NCBI RefSeq assembly: GCF_014648475.1
Contig: NZ_BMRE01000063.1
Coordinates: forward strand, 1-40,726
DNA from: Lentzea flava
GTDB lineage: Bacteria; Actinomycetota; Actinomycetes; Mycobacteriales; Pseudonocardiaceae
Direction: 5' to 3'
Length of the DNA: 40,726 nt
The translations under genes were made by a program, and so were the position numbers. Positions 16,106 through 24,093 of this stretch are shown here, piece after piece (the stretch's first letter is position 1; each line of letters begins with the position of its first letter). The notes beneath the pieces are model-generated. The model was given only the letters and a program-made list of their open reading frames with translations, ran no database searches and was not told the origin of the DNA.

Positions 16106-19100
16106 GCTTCTGCTCGATCCGTTGCGCCACCACCAGTCCGGTGGGGGAGAGGGTGAGCTTCGAGGGGGGCTCACCCTCTCCCCTGATGAGGAACCGGTAG
16201 AGCGAGGCGTGACCTTCCAGCCGTTCGCGCAACGTCTCCGCGATGTCGCAGCCGTCCGGGTAGATCGCCGGAATCGCCTCACCGACGAGCTGCCTGCGGA
16301 TCCTGCGGCGTTCCGCCCGCGGCACGTACCAGGACGTGATCAGCAGCAGCGTCAGGCCGAACGCCAGCGCCGTGCCGATCACCGCCTGCCAGCCCCACCC
16401 GCTCGGCCCGATGATCAGCAGGACGTCGGCGATCGCGAGGTAGCCGATGCCGTAGACGGCGGCCCAGCCCGCCGTCGCCGCGGCAGGCGGCTCCGCTCGT
16501 TCGGTGCCCCAGACACCTTCGACCCGGCGCCAGCGCTGCAACGACTTGCCGCCGCTCAGCGCCATCCAGATCCCGAACGCTCCACAGAGGACGGACGTCG
16601 GGATCACGAGCCAGGGCTTGGTGTGCAGCTCGAACTGCCAGATGCCCCAGACCAGCCCTGCCGCCACCAGCGCGATCAGGGCCTGCTTCCACCGGCGCCT
16701 GATGATGTCGATCGGCTTGAAGTCGGCCAGCACCGCCAGCGGTGTGCGGATCGGCGCCGGGAGCGAGCCCAGCACGAGCAGCGCGGTGACCACCACCGCC
16801 ACGCCCGCCACGGTGACCGTGCCGGTCGTGATCTGCGCCCGGTCGTCCGGCAGCCGGTCGACGGCTATGGCCGCCAACGGGATCACGGGTGACAGCAGCA
16901 CCAGCCCGTGCAGCATGGTGCCGCTTCTCAGTGCCGCGTAACCGAAAGCGGCGAGAAGACTGGCCGCACCGATCGCCGCGCCCGGCCCCGCCGCCCACGT
17001 GGGCAGCAACCCGAACAACGCCATCACGACCAGCGCGCCACCGACCGCGAGCCCGAGCAACCCCAGGAACTGCGCCAGGTTGCCGCCTCTGGTGAGCCCG
17101 GTGATCGTCCAGTACGGAAGCAGCGCCGCGCCCCGCAGCGTGCGGGTGATCGGCCGGACCGCCCGCAGCCCCGCCCGTTCGGAGTCGGCGACCGTGACCG
17201 CGACGGCAGCAGCCGTCGCGGCCGTGCGGATCATCTGGTCCGACGCGGCTTCCTGCGTCAGCGGCTCGCGGCCGATCCCGGCGCGGTCGAACGCGGTGAG
17301 CGCCGCCATGCCCAGCGTGACCGTGTGCTCCTGCGGGTATTCCAGGCGCCGCAGCAGGTCCGCGTGTTCTTCCAGGAAGAGTTCGCCGCGTGAGCGCTTG
17401 TCCGCGCCGTCGCCCCGGTCGGCGATGATCGCGGCCCTCAGCCGGGGGAGCTCCTCGCAGATGATCCGCCAGTGCAGACCCCACGCGGCCAGTTCGGCGA
17501 GCTTCATCGACGACGGCGACAGCTCGTGCTCCGCCTCGTAGATGCCCTGCAGCTCCTTCTTGGCCTCCTCGGCGCACACCGCCACCTGCATCGGCAGCTC
17601 GGGCCCGAACATCGCCTTGATCACCGTGTCGACGACGGCCGCCGCGCGCTGCTCCGCCGTGCGCTGGTCGCCCTCCGGCCGCCCGAGCATGTCCATGCGA
17701 CGCAGCCGGCGCGGGTCGAACAGCACCCGGCACAGCATCGTGGCGCCGTCGAGCCGGCCCCAGATCCAGTCGTTGACCCGCCACGACCGCTTGAGGAACC
17801 CGGAGAACCGCGACAGCGACGCCCCGCCAGCCTTGTCGTCGGCCGTGATCGACTGCTGGGCGAACGCGTTGCGCGTCTGCAGCGACACCTGGACCAGCTC
17901 GACCGGCGTGTCCAGGCCCGTCGACGCGTCGTCGGACAGGCAGGTGCCCGCGATCTCCAGGGCCAGCAAGCGACTCAGCCAGCGTTCACCGTCGCTCAGC
18001 CCGGCTTCGGAGTCCGTGGCCTCGGAGTTGAGCAGCGCGTGCCAGCAGCCGAGCCCGCCCAGCCCGAGCCTGCGCTCGTCGAGGCCGTTCATCACCTGCT
18101 GGGCCGCGCCGACGATCCGGCCGATCTCGGCGACCTGCGCCTTGACCTCCAGCCCGAGATGCCCGTCGATCATGTGCTCGTGGTAGCTCGCGAGCCGCCC
18201 GGTCCAGTACTCCTCGCCGAGTGAGTCCGACGGCTCCCACGCGAACAGCTCGGTGCGCAACCGGCGCAGCTCCGCCCGAACCTGGTGCAGCTCACGCCGC
18301 GTCGTGGCGATCTCGTCGGCCTGCCCGTCCGGCGCCACCCACACGATCCGCTTGAGCAGGTCGAGCGCCGACGCGCCGAGCCGCTCGGCCATCGTGATGC
18401 CCCACTCCCAGCCCAGGTCCTCACGGCACACCGTGCTCGGCAGCTTCACCCCCGGCACGTACGGCAGCACGCCGTGCTTCTTCTTCCACTTGCGCTGAGC
18501 CGTCTCCGCCGCCCTGCGCGCCCGTTCGAACGACCAGTTGGCCGGATTCCCCTTGGGCAACGCGAACTGCTGCGCGGCGAGCTGCCGCGCCGCGAGCCGG
18601 ATCTCGACGTCCTCGTAGTGCCCGAAGAGCTTGTCCGCCAACGAGTACACCTCGTCGACGACGTTCTCCCCACCGGCGTGCAACCGCTCCAGCAACGCCA
18701 TCCGACCACCGCGACTGCTCGCGGCCCGCCGGTTGTGCTCCTCGATCTTCTCGACGTACGTCCGCCCGGCCTGGCTCGACATGGCGCTCAACAACTTGGC
18801 CCCGGAACTGACCGTGGTCATCGCCTTGTCGATCGTGTCCGCCACGGGCTCCGACCCGAGCGGCTCTGCGTGCGGGAACACCAGCAACATCACCCGCCGC
18901 ACCGGCCCGTCCGCGGGCATCCGGTCGATGGCCTCGAGCGCCTCCTTGGTCGGCGTGTTGACCAGCACCCCGCCGTCCACCGCGAACCTGCTCCGGTCAC
19001 CACCGTTGGCCCAGCTCGCCACATCCGCCATGTCCGGCCGGTCGGGCGTGGCCTGCCCACCGACGGGGATGAAGCTGGGCTCGAACGCGAACGGGAAGCT

Positions 19101-19745
19101 CGCGGAACTCCGCGCAGCCAGCGCCAGCTGGAGCACGCGATCGTTGAGCGTGTCGGCGGCGAAGTCGTCCCGCGTCTCCTCCGCCACCCAGTCGTAGGGA
19201 TCGCGCCGGAACGAGAACGACCCCTGGTGCACCGACTGCGTCAGCGGCTGCCCCAGATCGTCGTAGGTGACGGTCGGCACGCCCCCGAGCAGCGTGGTGG
19301 TGATCCTGAGGTCGATCGGCCGCTCGTGAGGCTCGGTGGGCTCGAAGTCCGTCGTGAGCCTGGCCAGCGCCTCCTGGAGCCTCGGCAGGAAGAACTCGTC
19401 CCCCTTGAGCAAGCTCGCCGGCTCACCCCGGAACGGCGTCCTGAGCAGCTGCTCCATCCGCCCTTGCTCGGCCCACAGATCCCGCAGTCTGCTCAAGTCG
19501 GCCTGCTTGTTGACCTGCGACAACGCCAACGCGGCCCCGTTGATGCCCCCAGCCGACGTGCCGGCGATGACATCGGCCCGCGCAGTGCAGCCCACGAGGT
19601 CGAGCAACGGCTGATACGTCGTTCCGGCCCTGGTCAGCCGGTCCAGCTCCAGCACGACGCCGCCCATCCAGACGGCGAGGCTCACGCCACCGTTGAGCAC
19701 GACGGCGAAGCGGACCTCTTCCCGCGACATGGGTTGCTCGGTCAT
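16086..19745 (-). CDS. Giant patatin-like phospholipase-domain membrane protein
   Basis: A 1219-residue protein. The N-terminal patatin domain has the oxyanion stretch NGGVSLAVWMGGV (residues 18-30), the nucleophile elbow GTSAGG (Ser64) and the catalytic Asp in VDGGVLVNTP (Asp257), so the Ser-Asp dyad is complete and lipid acyl hydrolysis is plausible. A long helical middle (~300-870) follows, matching the layout of large actinobacterial patatin-related proteins (DUF3376 type). After this come about eight hydrophobic helices between ~885 and ~1130, then a short cytosolic tail. ATG at 19745 has GGAGGGGG upstream. It is convergent with, and overlaps by 20 bp, the glycosyltransferase fusion. Substrate and role are unknown. 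Confidence 0.87.
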   Translation of the reverse strand: MTEQPMSREEVRFAVVLNGGVSLAVWMGGVVLELDRLTRAGTTYQPLLDLVGCTARADVIAGTSAGGINGAALALSQVNKQADLSRLRDLWAEQGRMEQLLRTPFRGEPASLLKGDEFFLPRLQEALARLTTDFEPTEPHERPIDLRITTTLLGGVPTVTYDDLGQPLTQSVHQGSFSFRRDPYDWVAEETRDDFAADTLNDRVLQLALAARSSASFPFAFEPSFIPVGGQATPDRPDMADVASWANGGDRSRFAVDGGVLVNTPTKEALEAIDRMPADGPVRRVMLLVFPHAEPLGSEPVADTIDKAMTTVSSGAKLLSAMSSQAGRTYVEKIEEHNRRAASSRGGRMALLERLHAGGENVVDEVYSLADKLFGHYEDVEIRLAARQLAAQQFALPKGNPANWSFERARRAAETAQRKWKKKHGVLPYVPGVKLPSTVCREDLGWEWGITMAERLGASALDLLKRIVWVAPDGQADEIATTRRELHQVRAELRRLRTELFAWEPSDSLGEEYWTGRLASYHEHMIDGHLGLEVKAQVAEIGRIVGAAQQVMNGLDERRLGLGGLGCWHALLNSEATDSEAGLSDGERWLSRLLALEIAGTCLSDDASTGLDTPVELVQVSLQTRNAFAQQSITADDKAGGASLSRFSGFLKRSWRVNDWIWGRLDGATMLCRVLFDPRRLRRMDMLGRPEGDQRTAEQRAAAVVDTVIKAMFGPELPMQVAVCAEEAKKELQGIYEAEHELSPSSMKLAELAAWGLHWRIICEELPRLRAAIIADRGDGADKRSRGELFLEEHADLLRRLEYPQEHTVTLGMAALTAFDRAGIGREPLTQEAASDQMIRTAATAAAVAVTVADSERAGLRAVRPITRTLRGAALLPYWTITGLTRGGNLAQFLGLLGLAVGGALVVMALFGLLPTWAAGPGAAIGAASLLAAFGYAALRSGTMLHGLVLLSPVIPLAAIAVDRLPDDRAQITTGTVTVAGVAVVVTALLVLGSLPAPIRTPLAVLADFKPIDIIRRRWKQALIALVAAGLVWGIWQFELHTKPWLVIPTSVLCGAFGIWMALSGGKSLQRWRRVEGVWGTERAEPPAAATAGWAAVYGIGYLAIADVLLIIGPSGWGWQAVIGTALAFGLTLLLITSWYVPRAERRRIRRQLVGEAIPAIYPDGCDIAETLRERLEGHASLYRFLIRGEGEPPSKLTLSPTGLVVAQRIEQKLRPPAR

Positions 19746-19870
19746 GCCGCACCACCCCCTCCGGCTTCGATCTTCCCCCTAGTGAGTACTCGTCCGCCGA
19801 AGGGATGTGGTTACTGACCCGGTTGCACCAGTGGTGGCGTCGTCCGGTCTGGTGGTGCGGGTGACGAGCC

Positions 19871-20046
19871 GGGTCATTTCATCGTCGCTTCGCGACGATT
19901 GCGATTGGGGCTTGACTTCGGGGCCCTTGCGAGGCGCAGGTCGGCCTTCAAAAGCCGGGCAGGGCAGCACCTCACACCCAAAGTCAAGCTCCAATCGCGA
20001 GTGCGTGTGGTTGCGTTAGGCGGTCGGATTCCGGGAATTACCGCTT
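19871..20046. repeat. Left long inverted repeat of the HNH element
   Basis: The outer 93 bp (19871-19963) match the reverse complement of 21645-21737 at 90 positions by my reading. An inner block ending AATTACCGCTT at 20046 also matches the right arm, with a few indels. Within this arm GCGATTGGGGCTTGACTT (19901-19918) pairs with 19981-19998 at 17 of 18 positions, so the arm can itself form a ~98-nt stem-loop. The rest of the 369-bp gap before the HNH gene holds its promoter on the right and the unassigned patatin upstream region on the left. Confidence 0.85.
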
Positions 20047-20101
20047 CCCAGTTCACTCGATGGTGTTCATTTTCGACCGTAATATTCTCGTGATCTTGCG
20101 G

Positions 20102-20107
20102 TAGGGT
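20102..20107 (+). promoter_or_regulatory. -10 box giving a probably leaderless HNH transcript
   Basis: TAGGGT (TAnnnT type) ends seven bases before the GTG at 20115, so transcription would begin at or next to the first coding base. No ribosome binding site fits separately. The -35 region (around 20079) is weak. Confidence 0.4.
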
Positions 20108-20114
20108 CGAACAC

Positions 20115-21320
20115 GTGAGCGACCCCCGGCTTTCCCTCCTCTCCACTGACGAGCTACTGCGCAGCATCGTCGGCAAGGTGACGGAAATCCGGGCCCGCGA
20201 ATATGCAGTGATGCAGGACATCGCCGAGCTGAATCGGCGCGGAGCCGCCGCCGAGCTGGGGTACAAAACTCTGCCGCAGGTGTTGCGGCACGCCCTCCGC
20301 TGGGACAACCAGACCGCCAAGCGCTGGGTTGATCAGGCCGTCCTGCTCAGCAGTGAGATCACCCCGACCGGCAGCGAAATCACCCCAGCCCTTCCGGTGA
20401 CCGCCGCGGCGGCGGCCGAGGGCGCGTTGTCGCTCGATCACGTCGCCGCGGTCGCGGAGGCGATGAAGAACCTGCCCGCCGAGGTCGAGAACCTGGTCGT
20501 GGAGTGTGCCCGCGACCACGAGCCCGCCGCGGTGCGCGCCTTCGGCAAAGACCTGGCCTACGGCCTCTACCAGAACGACCCCGAACCCCGCGACCCCGAA
20601 CCCGCGCCCGAAGGCAACCGGCTCACCCTGCGCCAGAACAAGACCGGGGACTGGAAGCTCGCGGCAACCCTGGACGCCCTCACCGGCGCCAAGTTCGCGA
20701 CGCTGCTCGACCCGCTGGCCAAGCCCCGCCCGGCCACCGAGGAAGGCCCGGACCCGCGCTCGCTCGACGAACGCCAGGGCGACGCCCTGGCCGAACTGAT
20801 CGACCTGATGCTGCGCGCGGATCAGCTGCCCGAGCACGGCGGCGAGCCGGTCACGCTCACCCTGACCATGGCTTATCAGGATCTGGCCGAGCAGGTCGGT
20901 CACGCGGTGCTGGACAACGGCGAGCGCGTCCCCGCTGACCAGGTCCGTCAGCTCGCTTGCACCGCGGGGATCATCCCGATGGTGATGGGCGGCCGGTCGC
21001 AGCCGCTCGATGTGGGTCGCCGGTCGCGGCTGTTCACCGCCGGCATCCGCCGCGCCCTGGTCGCCCGTGACCACGGCTGCGCGTTCCCCGGCTGCCACCG
21101 GCCGCCCAAGCACTGCGATGCCCACCACATCCACCACTGGGCCGACGGCGGCGACACCCGCATCGACAACGGCGTCCTGCTCTGCCGCCACCACCACACC
21201 CTGATCCACCGCAGCGGCTGGGAAGTCACGATCGAGCAGGGCGCGCCGGTCTTCTACCCGCCCGCCTGGCTCGACCCGCTGCGAAAACCCAGACGCAACC
21301 TGCTCCACACCGCCGCCTGA
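20115..21320 (+). CDS. DUF222 / HNH endonuclease (13E12 repeat family)
   Basis: A 401-residue protein. The N-terminal DUF222 region spans about residues 1-290, with TDELLRSIVGKVTEIRAREY near the start and AAAAAEGALSLDHVAAVAEA following. The C-terminal HNH domain reads CAFPGCHRPPKHCDAHHIHH, then WADGGDTRIDNGVLLCRHHH. The two CxxC-like half-sites (CAFPGC and, later, LLC with HHH) bind zinc, and the DAHHIHHW histidines form the beta-beta-alpha metal catalytic site, so it should be an active nuclease. The GTG start follows a -10 box directly. Family biology is poorly understood. The gene is enclosed by long inverted repeats, so the nuclease may act on the element's own ends. The high GC is like the rest of the chromosome. 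Confidence 0.9.
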   Translation: MSDPRLSLLSTDELLRSIVGKVTEIRAREYAVMQDIAELNRRGAAAELGYKTLPQVLRHALRWDNQTAKRWVDQAVLLSSEITPTGSEITPALPVTAAAAAEGALSLDHVAAVAEAMKNLPAEVENLVVECARDHEPAAVRAFGKDLAYGLYQNDPEPRDPEPAPEGNRLTLRQNKTGDWKLAATLDALTGAKFATLLDPLAKPRPATEEGPDPRSLDERQGDALAELIDLMLRADQLPEHGGEPVTLTLTMAYQDLAEQVGHAVLDNGERVPADQVRQLACTAGIIPMVMGGRSQPLDVGRRSRLFTAGIRRALVARDHGCAFPGCHRPPKHCDAHHIHHWADGGDTRIDNGVLLCRHHHTLIHRSGWEVTIEQGAPVFYPPAWLDPLRKPRRNLLHTAA

Positions 21321-21436
21321 CCCCGACCAGGGGAACGCGAGCGGCCCACCACGCCAACCGCCACGGCCGTGCAGCTTGACCACGGCCGTGGCACAGCCAT
21401 GCCCACGATCCGGCCAGGCCCGGCTATACGACACCA

Positions 21437-21508
21437 ACCGCAAAGCCCCGGCCGCCACGCATCTCCAACGGCAAAGCTCCCGCTACCGCGCATTGTCAAC
21501 GGTAAAGC
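21437..21508 (+). repeat. Three short direct repeats spaced 30-31 bp
   Basis: AACCGCAAAGC (21437), AACGGCAAAGC (21467) and AACGGTAAAGC (21498) recur at about three helical turns inside the gap between the HNH gene and the right inverted repeat. The gap 21321-21764 otherwise contains a duplicated CCACGGCCGTG and no supportable gene. They could be protein-binding iterons or sequence remnants. Confidence 0.4.
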
Positions 21509-21573
21509 CGAGGTGCACCCCGGAAACCGCGAAGGCGAAGCCGAGCCGGACAGCACCCGATGCACGCCCGTCC

Positions 21574-21737
21574 AAGCGGTAATTTCCGGAACCCGACCAC
21601 CAAAACGCAACCACGTACGAAAGAGATTGGGGCTTGCTGCTTTACCTGCCCGGCTTTTGAAGACCGATCTGCGCCTCGCAAGGGCCCCGAAGTCAAGCCC
21701 CAATCGCAATCGTCGCGAAGCGGCGATGAAATGACCC
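21574..21737. repeat. Right long inverted repeat of the HNH element
   Basis: This is the reverse-complement partner of 19871-20046. It has its own internal hairpin: GATTGGGGCTTG at 21625-21636 pairs perfectly with 21694-21705 across 57 nt. It differs from the left arm mostly in the centre (about 12 bp shorter), showing that the outer and inner blocks are better conserved than the middle. The arm ends 27 bp beyond the mptB stop codon. Confidence 0.85.
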
Positions 21738-21764
21738 AGCACGTCCATGCGCCGACGAAACGAC

Positions 21765-23297
21765 TCAGGCCGGATCAGACTTCAGAAACGGCCCAACCCG
21801 CTTCCGAGCGATCAACACACAAACCGCAAACGTGATGACCGCCCCGGCAACGGCCTGCGGCACCGTGTAAGCCCGCCCGTCGAACGCCGACCCGGTAGGC
21901 GGCAAAATCACGGCGATCACAGCCGACGTCACCATCGCGAACGTACGGAACTTGGGCCCGACCACCGCAGTGGCCAGCGGAAGCGCCGCCCACAACACGT
22001 ACCAGGGCTGCAACACGGGCCCGAGCACCAGGATCGCCCCGAGCGCCGCCCCCAGCCCGTTCATGGCCTTGATCCGCCCCTTGAAGCTGCGCCACAGCAA
22101 AATCACCGTGATCACGACCGACACGCCCTGCCCCAGCAGCCGGGTCAGCGAGATCATCGCCTCGGTGTGGTTGCCGAGGCCCAGCATGATCCCGGTTCCC
22201 GCCCCGAGGAACCCGAGCGCGGTCGGCGGCGACATCCACGACTTCACGGTCGACGCGACGTTCAGGGTCTCGATCCACCCGAACCCGAACCCGGTGCCCA
22301 GGCAGATCGCCACCACACCGACCCCGGCGATGACGGCCATCACCCCGGCCACCAGTACCAGGTGTTTGACCTGGCCGCCGAGTTTGCGCGCCACCAGAAC
22401 GCCCAGGAACCCGAGCGCGGCCATCGCGGGGATCTTCACCATCGCGCCGCACACGATGATCGCGGAGCCCAGGGTGATCCACGACCACCGCAGCGGTTCC
22501 AGCCCGCGCATCGCGAGCTCGAGCCCGACCAGCATCAGGCCGAGCGCCAGGCCGTCGTTGTGCACGCCGATGACGATGTGGAACAGCACCAGCGGGTTCA
22601 GCGCGCCCAGCCACAGCGCGCCCACCGGTGGCACGCCGAAGCGGGCGGCCAGGCGGGGCAGCGCCCACACGATCATCGCCAGGCCGCACAGCACCAGCAG
22701 CCGGTGCACGAACACGCCGGACACGACGTGGTCGCCGGTGATCATCGCGGTGACCCGGCCGAACGCCAGGAACAGCGGGCCGTACGGGGCCGGCGTCTCG
22801 CGCCAGATGTTCGGCACACCGCGCGTGAGGATGTGGTCGACGCCCAGCGCGTTGGCCGGGCCCAGGACGTACGGGTCGAGGCCGCGCGCCGCGATCTCGC
22901 TCTGCGCCAGGTACGAGTACACGTCGCGGGAGAACATCGGCACGCAGAAGACCAGCGGCACGGTCCACATCAGCAGCGTGCGGTCCATCTGGCTGCGCGA
23001 GACCAGGCGCGCGCGGCCGGGACGCACGAACCGGCCCAGCGCCAGCCAGGCCGAGACGATCATGAAGATGCCGGTCCAGACGACCCCCATCGCGACTGAG
23101 GGCATCCTCGAGAAAAGCCCGAGAACAGGCACGCCGTAGAGCGGCGAGTAGATCGGTGCGGCACCGCCGCCGAGTGATCCGACGGTCAGCAACAAGGCGC
23201 CGATGGTGCCCCAGCGGCGGACGATGTCCAGCTGACGACGCTCTCGACCGTTCAAGAGGTCGCTCTCCGGAGTCACTGCTCCGCCGGAAGTGGGCAT
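21765..23297 (-). CDS. mptB: MptB-type polyprenol-phosphomannose-dependent alpha-1,6-mannosyltransferase
   Basis: A ~510-residue GT-C membrane enzyme with about a dozen helices, related to MptB, which extends the alpha-1,6-mannan of lipoglycans from polyprenyl-phosphate-mannose on the outer membrane face. The GT-C acidic motif is in MFSRDVYSYLAQSEIAARGL, followed by the family segments RETPAPYGPLFLAFGR and GALNPLVLFHIVIGVHNDGL. ATG at 23297 is preferred; an in-frame GTG at 23318 would add seven residues, and neither has a clear ribosome binding site. It is divergent from sufR, the arrangement of Rv1459c and Rv1460 in Mycobacterium tuberculosis. The stop lies next to the HNH element. Confidence 0.88.
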   Translation of the reverse strand: MPTSGGAVTPESDLLNGRERRQLDIVRRWGTIGALLLTVGSLGGGAAPIYSPLYGVPVLGLFSRMPSVAMGVVWTGIFMIVSAWLALGRFVRPGRARLVSRSQMDRTLLMWTVPLVFCVPMFSRDVYSYLAQSEIAARGLDPYVLGPANALGVDHILTRGVPNIWRETPAPYGPLFLAFGRVTAMITGDHVVSGVFVHRLLVLCGLAMIVWALPRLAARFGVPPVGALWLGALNPLVLFHIVIGVHNDGLALGLMLVGLELAMRGLEPLRWSWITLGSAIIVCGAMVKIPAMAALGFLGVLVARKLGGQVKHLVLVAGVMAVIAGVGVVAICLGTGFGFGWIETLNVASTVKSWMSPPTALGFLGAGTGIMLGLGNHTEAMISLTRLLGQGVSVVITVILLWRSFKGRIKAMNGLGAALGAILVLGPVLQPWYVLWAALPLATAVVGPKFRTFAMVTSAVIAVILPPTGSAFDGRAYTVPQAVAGAVITFAVCVLIARKRVGPFLKSDPA

Positions 23298-23380
23298 GCG
23301 AGCAGGGTATCCAGCCACGTTCAGCCGTGAGTCAGGTCACCCTGTGACCGCGATCTTTGCGACCTCAGGCTAAATACGCA

Positions 23381-23395
23381 ACACTGGTGTTGTGA
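23381..23395 (+). promoter_or_regulatory. SufR operator-like site at the sufR start
   Basis: ACACT-5 nt-TGTGA at 23381-23395 matches the inverted-repeat form reported for mycobacterial SufR. It overlaps the GTG start codon (23392) and lies just after a TAAATA-type -10 (23371-23376). SufR bound here would block the transcription start, giving autorepression of the whole suf operon. Confidence 0.62.
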
Positions 23396-24093
23396 AAAAC
23401 GCCGAGACCCACCTTGACGCCGTGCAACAGCACGACGGCAAGACTCGGCGCGCTGTCGCCAGGCTCCTGTTGGAGCAGGGTCCGGTCACCGCGGCAGCTG
23501 TTGCCGAGGAACTGGGCATCAGCCCCACGGCCGTGCGCCGTCACATCGACGCACTGCTCGCGGACGGCGAGGCGATCACGAGGGACGCTCCGCGCCAGAC
23601 CCAACGCGGTCGTGGCCGTCCCGCGAAGCTCTTCCTGTTGACGGATGCCGGACGCGCCCGGTTCGGCCACGCCTACGACGACCTGGCGGTCGCCGCGATC
23701 AGGTTCCTCGCGCAGACAGGTGGCGAGGAAGCGGTCAAGGCGTTCGCGCAGAGTCGCGTCGACGCGCTCGTGGACCGGCACCGTTCGGCGATCGTGGCCC
23801 AGGCCACACCCGCTGAACGGGCCAAGGCCCTTGCGGCCGCGTTGACCAGGGAGGGCTACGCTGCGTCGGCACGTCACGTAGGCGTGGGCGAGCAGTTGTG
23901 CCAGCACCACTGCCCGGTTGCCCACGTGGCGGCTGAGTTCCCCCAGCTGTGCGAGACCGAGACGGAAGCTTTCGCGAACCTCCTCGGTTCTCATGTTCAG
24001 CGCCTCGCGACGATCGCCCGCGGCCACGCCGTGTGCACGACGCACATCCCGAACACCTCACGGATCCCAGATGATGGAGGGGAGCCCGCATGA
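23392..24093 (+). CDS. sufR: SufR iron-sulfur-responsive transcriptional repressor
   Basis: A 233-residue winged-helix regulator: VTAAAVAEELGISPTAVRRH is the recognition helix-turn-helix, and RGRGRPAKLFLLTDAGRARF is the typical ArsR/DeoR-like wing. Four cysteines at 170, 174, 187 and 215 (spacing CX3C-X12-C-X27-C) are placed as cluster ligands of SufR. With a 4Fe-4S cluster the protein represses the operon; cluster loss relieves it (family knowledge). GTG at 23392 is inside its own operator-like site. The stop overlaps the sufB start (ATGA), coupling translation. Confidence 0.93.
   Translation: MKNAETHLDAVQQHDGKTRRAVARLLLEQGPVTAAAVAEELGISPTAVRRHIDALLADGEAITRDAPRQTQRGRGRPAKLFLLTDAGRARFGHAYDDLAVAAIRFLAQTGGEEAVKAFAQSRVDALVDRHRSAIVAQATPAERAKALAAALTREGYAASARHVGVGEQLCQHHCPVAHVAAEFPQLCETETEAFANLLGSHVQRLATIARGHAVCTTHIPNTSRIPDDGGEPA

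Larger units (their letters stand above)
19871..21737 (+). mobile_element. Putative 1.87-kb element: DUF222-HNH gene between long inverted repeats
   Basis: A single DUF222-HNH endonuclease gene is enclosed by imperfect inverted repeats of 176 bp (left) and 164 bp (right). It sits between the patatin gene and mptB without disrupting either: the right end is 27 bp from the mptB stop. No transposase or recombinase and no convincing target-site duplication are visible. DUF222-HNH genes correspond to the 13E12 repeat family, which is multi-copy in mycobacteria and other actinobacteria. Mobility is inferred from the architecture, not shown. Confidence 0.6.

Noticed and set aside
14066..16282. Long leftward ORF of 738 codons opposite the transporter-GT fusion
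   Set aside because: Arg/His/Asp-rich low-complexity translation with no family resemblance; a high-GC shadow of the real gene.
20115..21320. Insertion sequence with a transposase
   Set aside because: The only gene is DUF222-HNH; no DDE, tyrosine or serine recombinase motif and no convincing target-site duplication.
21437..21508. CRISPR array
   Set aside because: Repeats are 11 bp, imperfect, only three in number, and no cas gene is present.
21369..21734. Small rightward ORF whose C-terminus equals that of a leftward ORF at 19874-20320
   Set aside because: The shared tail (ARLLK..DLRLARAPKSS) arises from the inverted repeat itself, not from two related genes.
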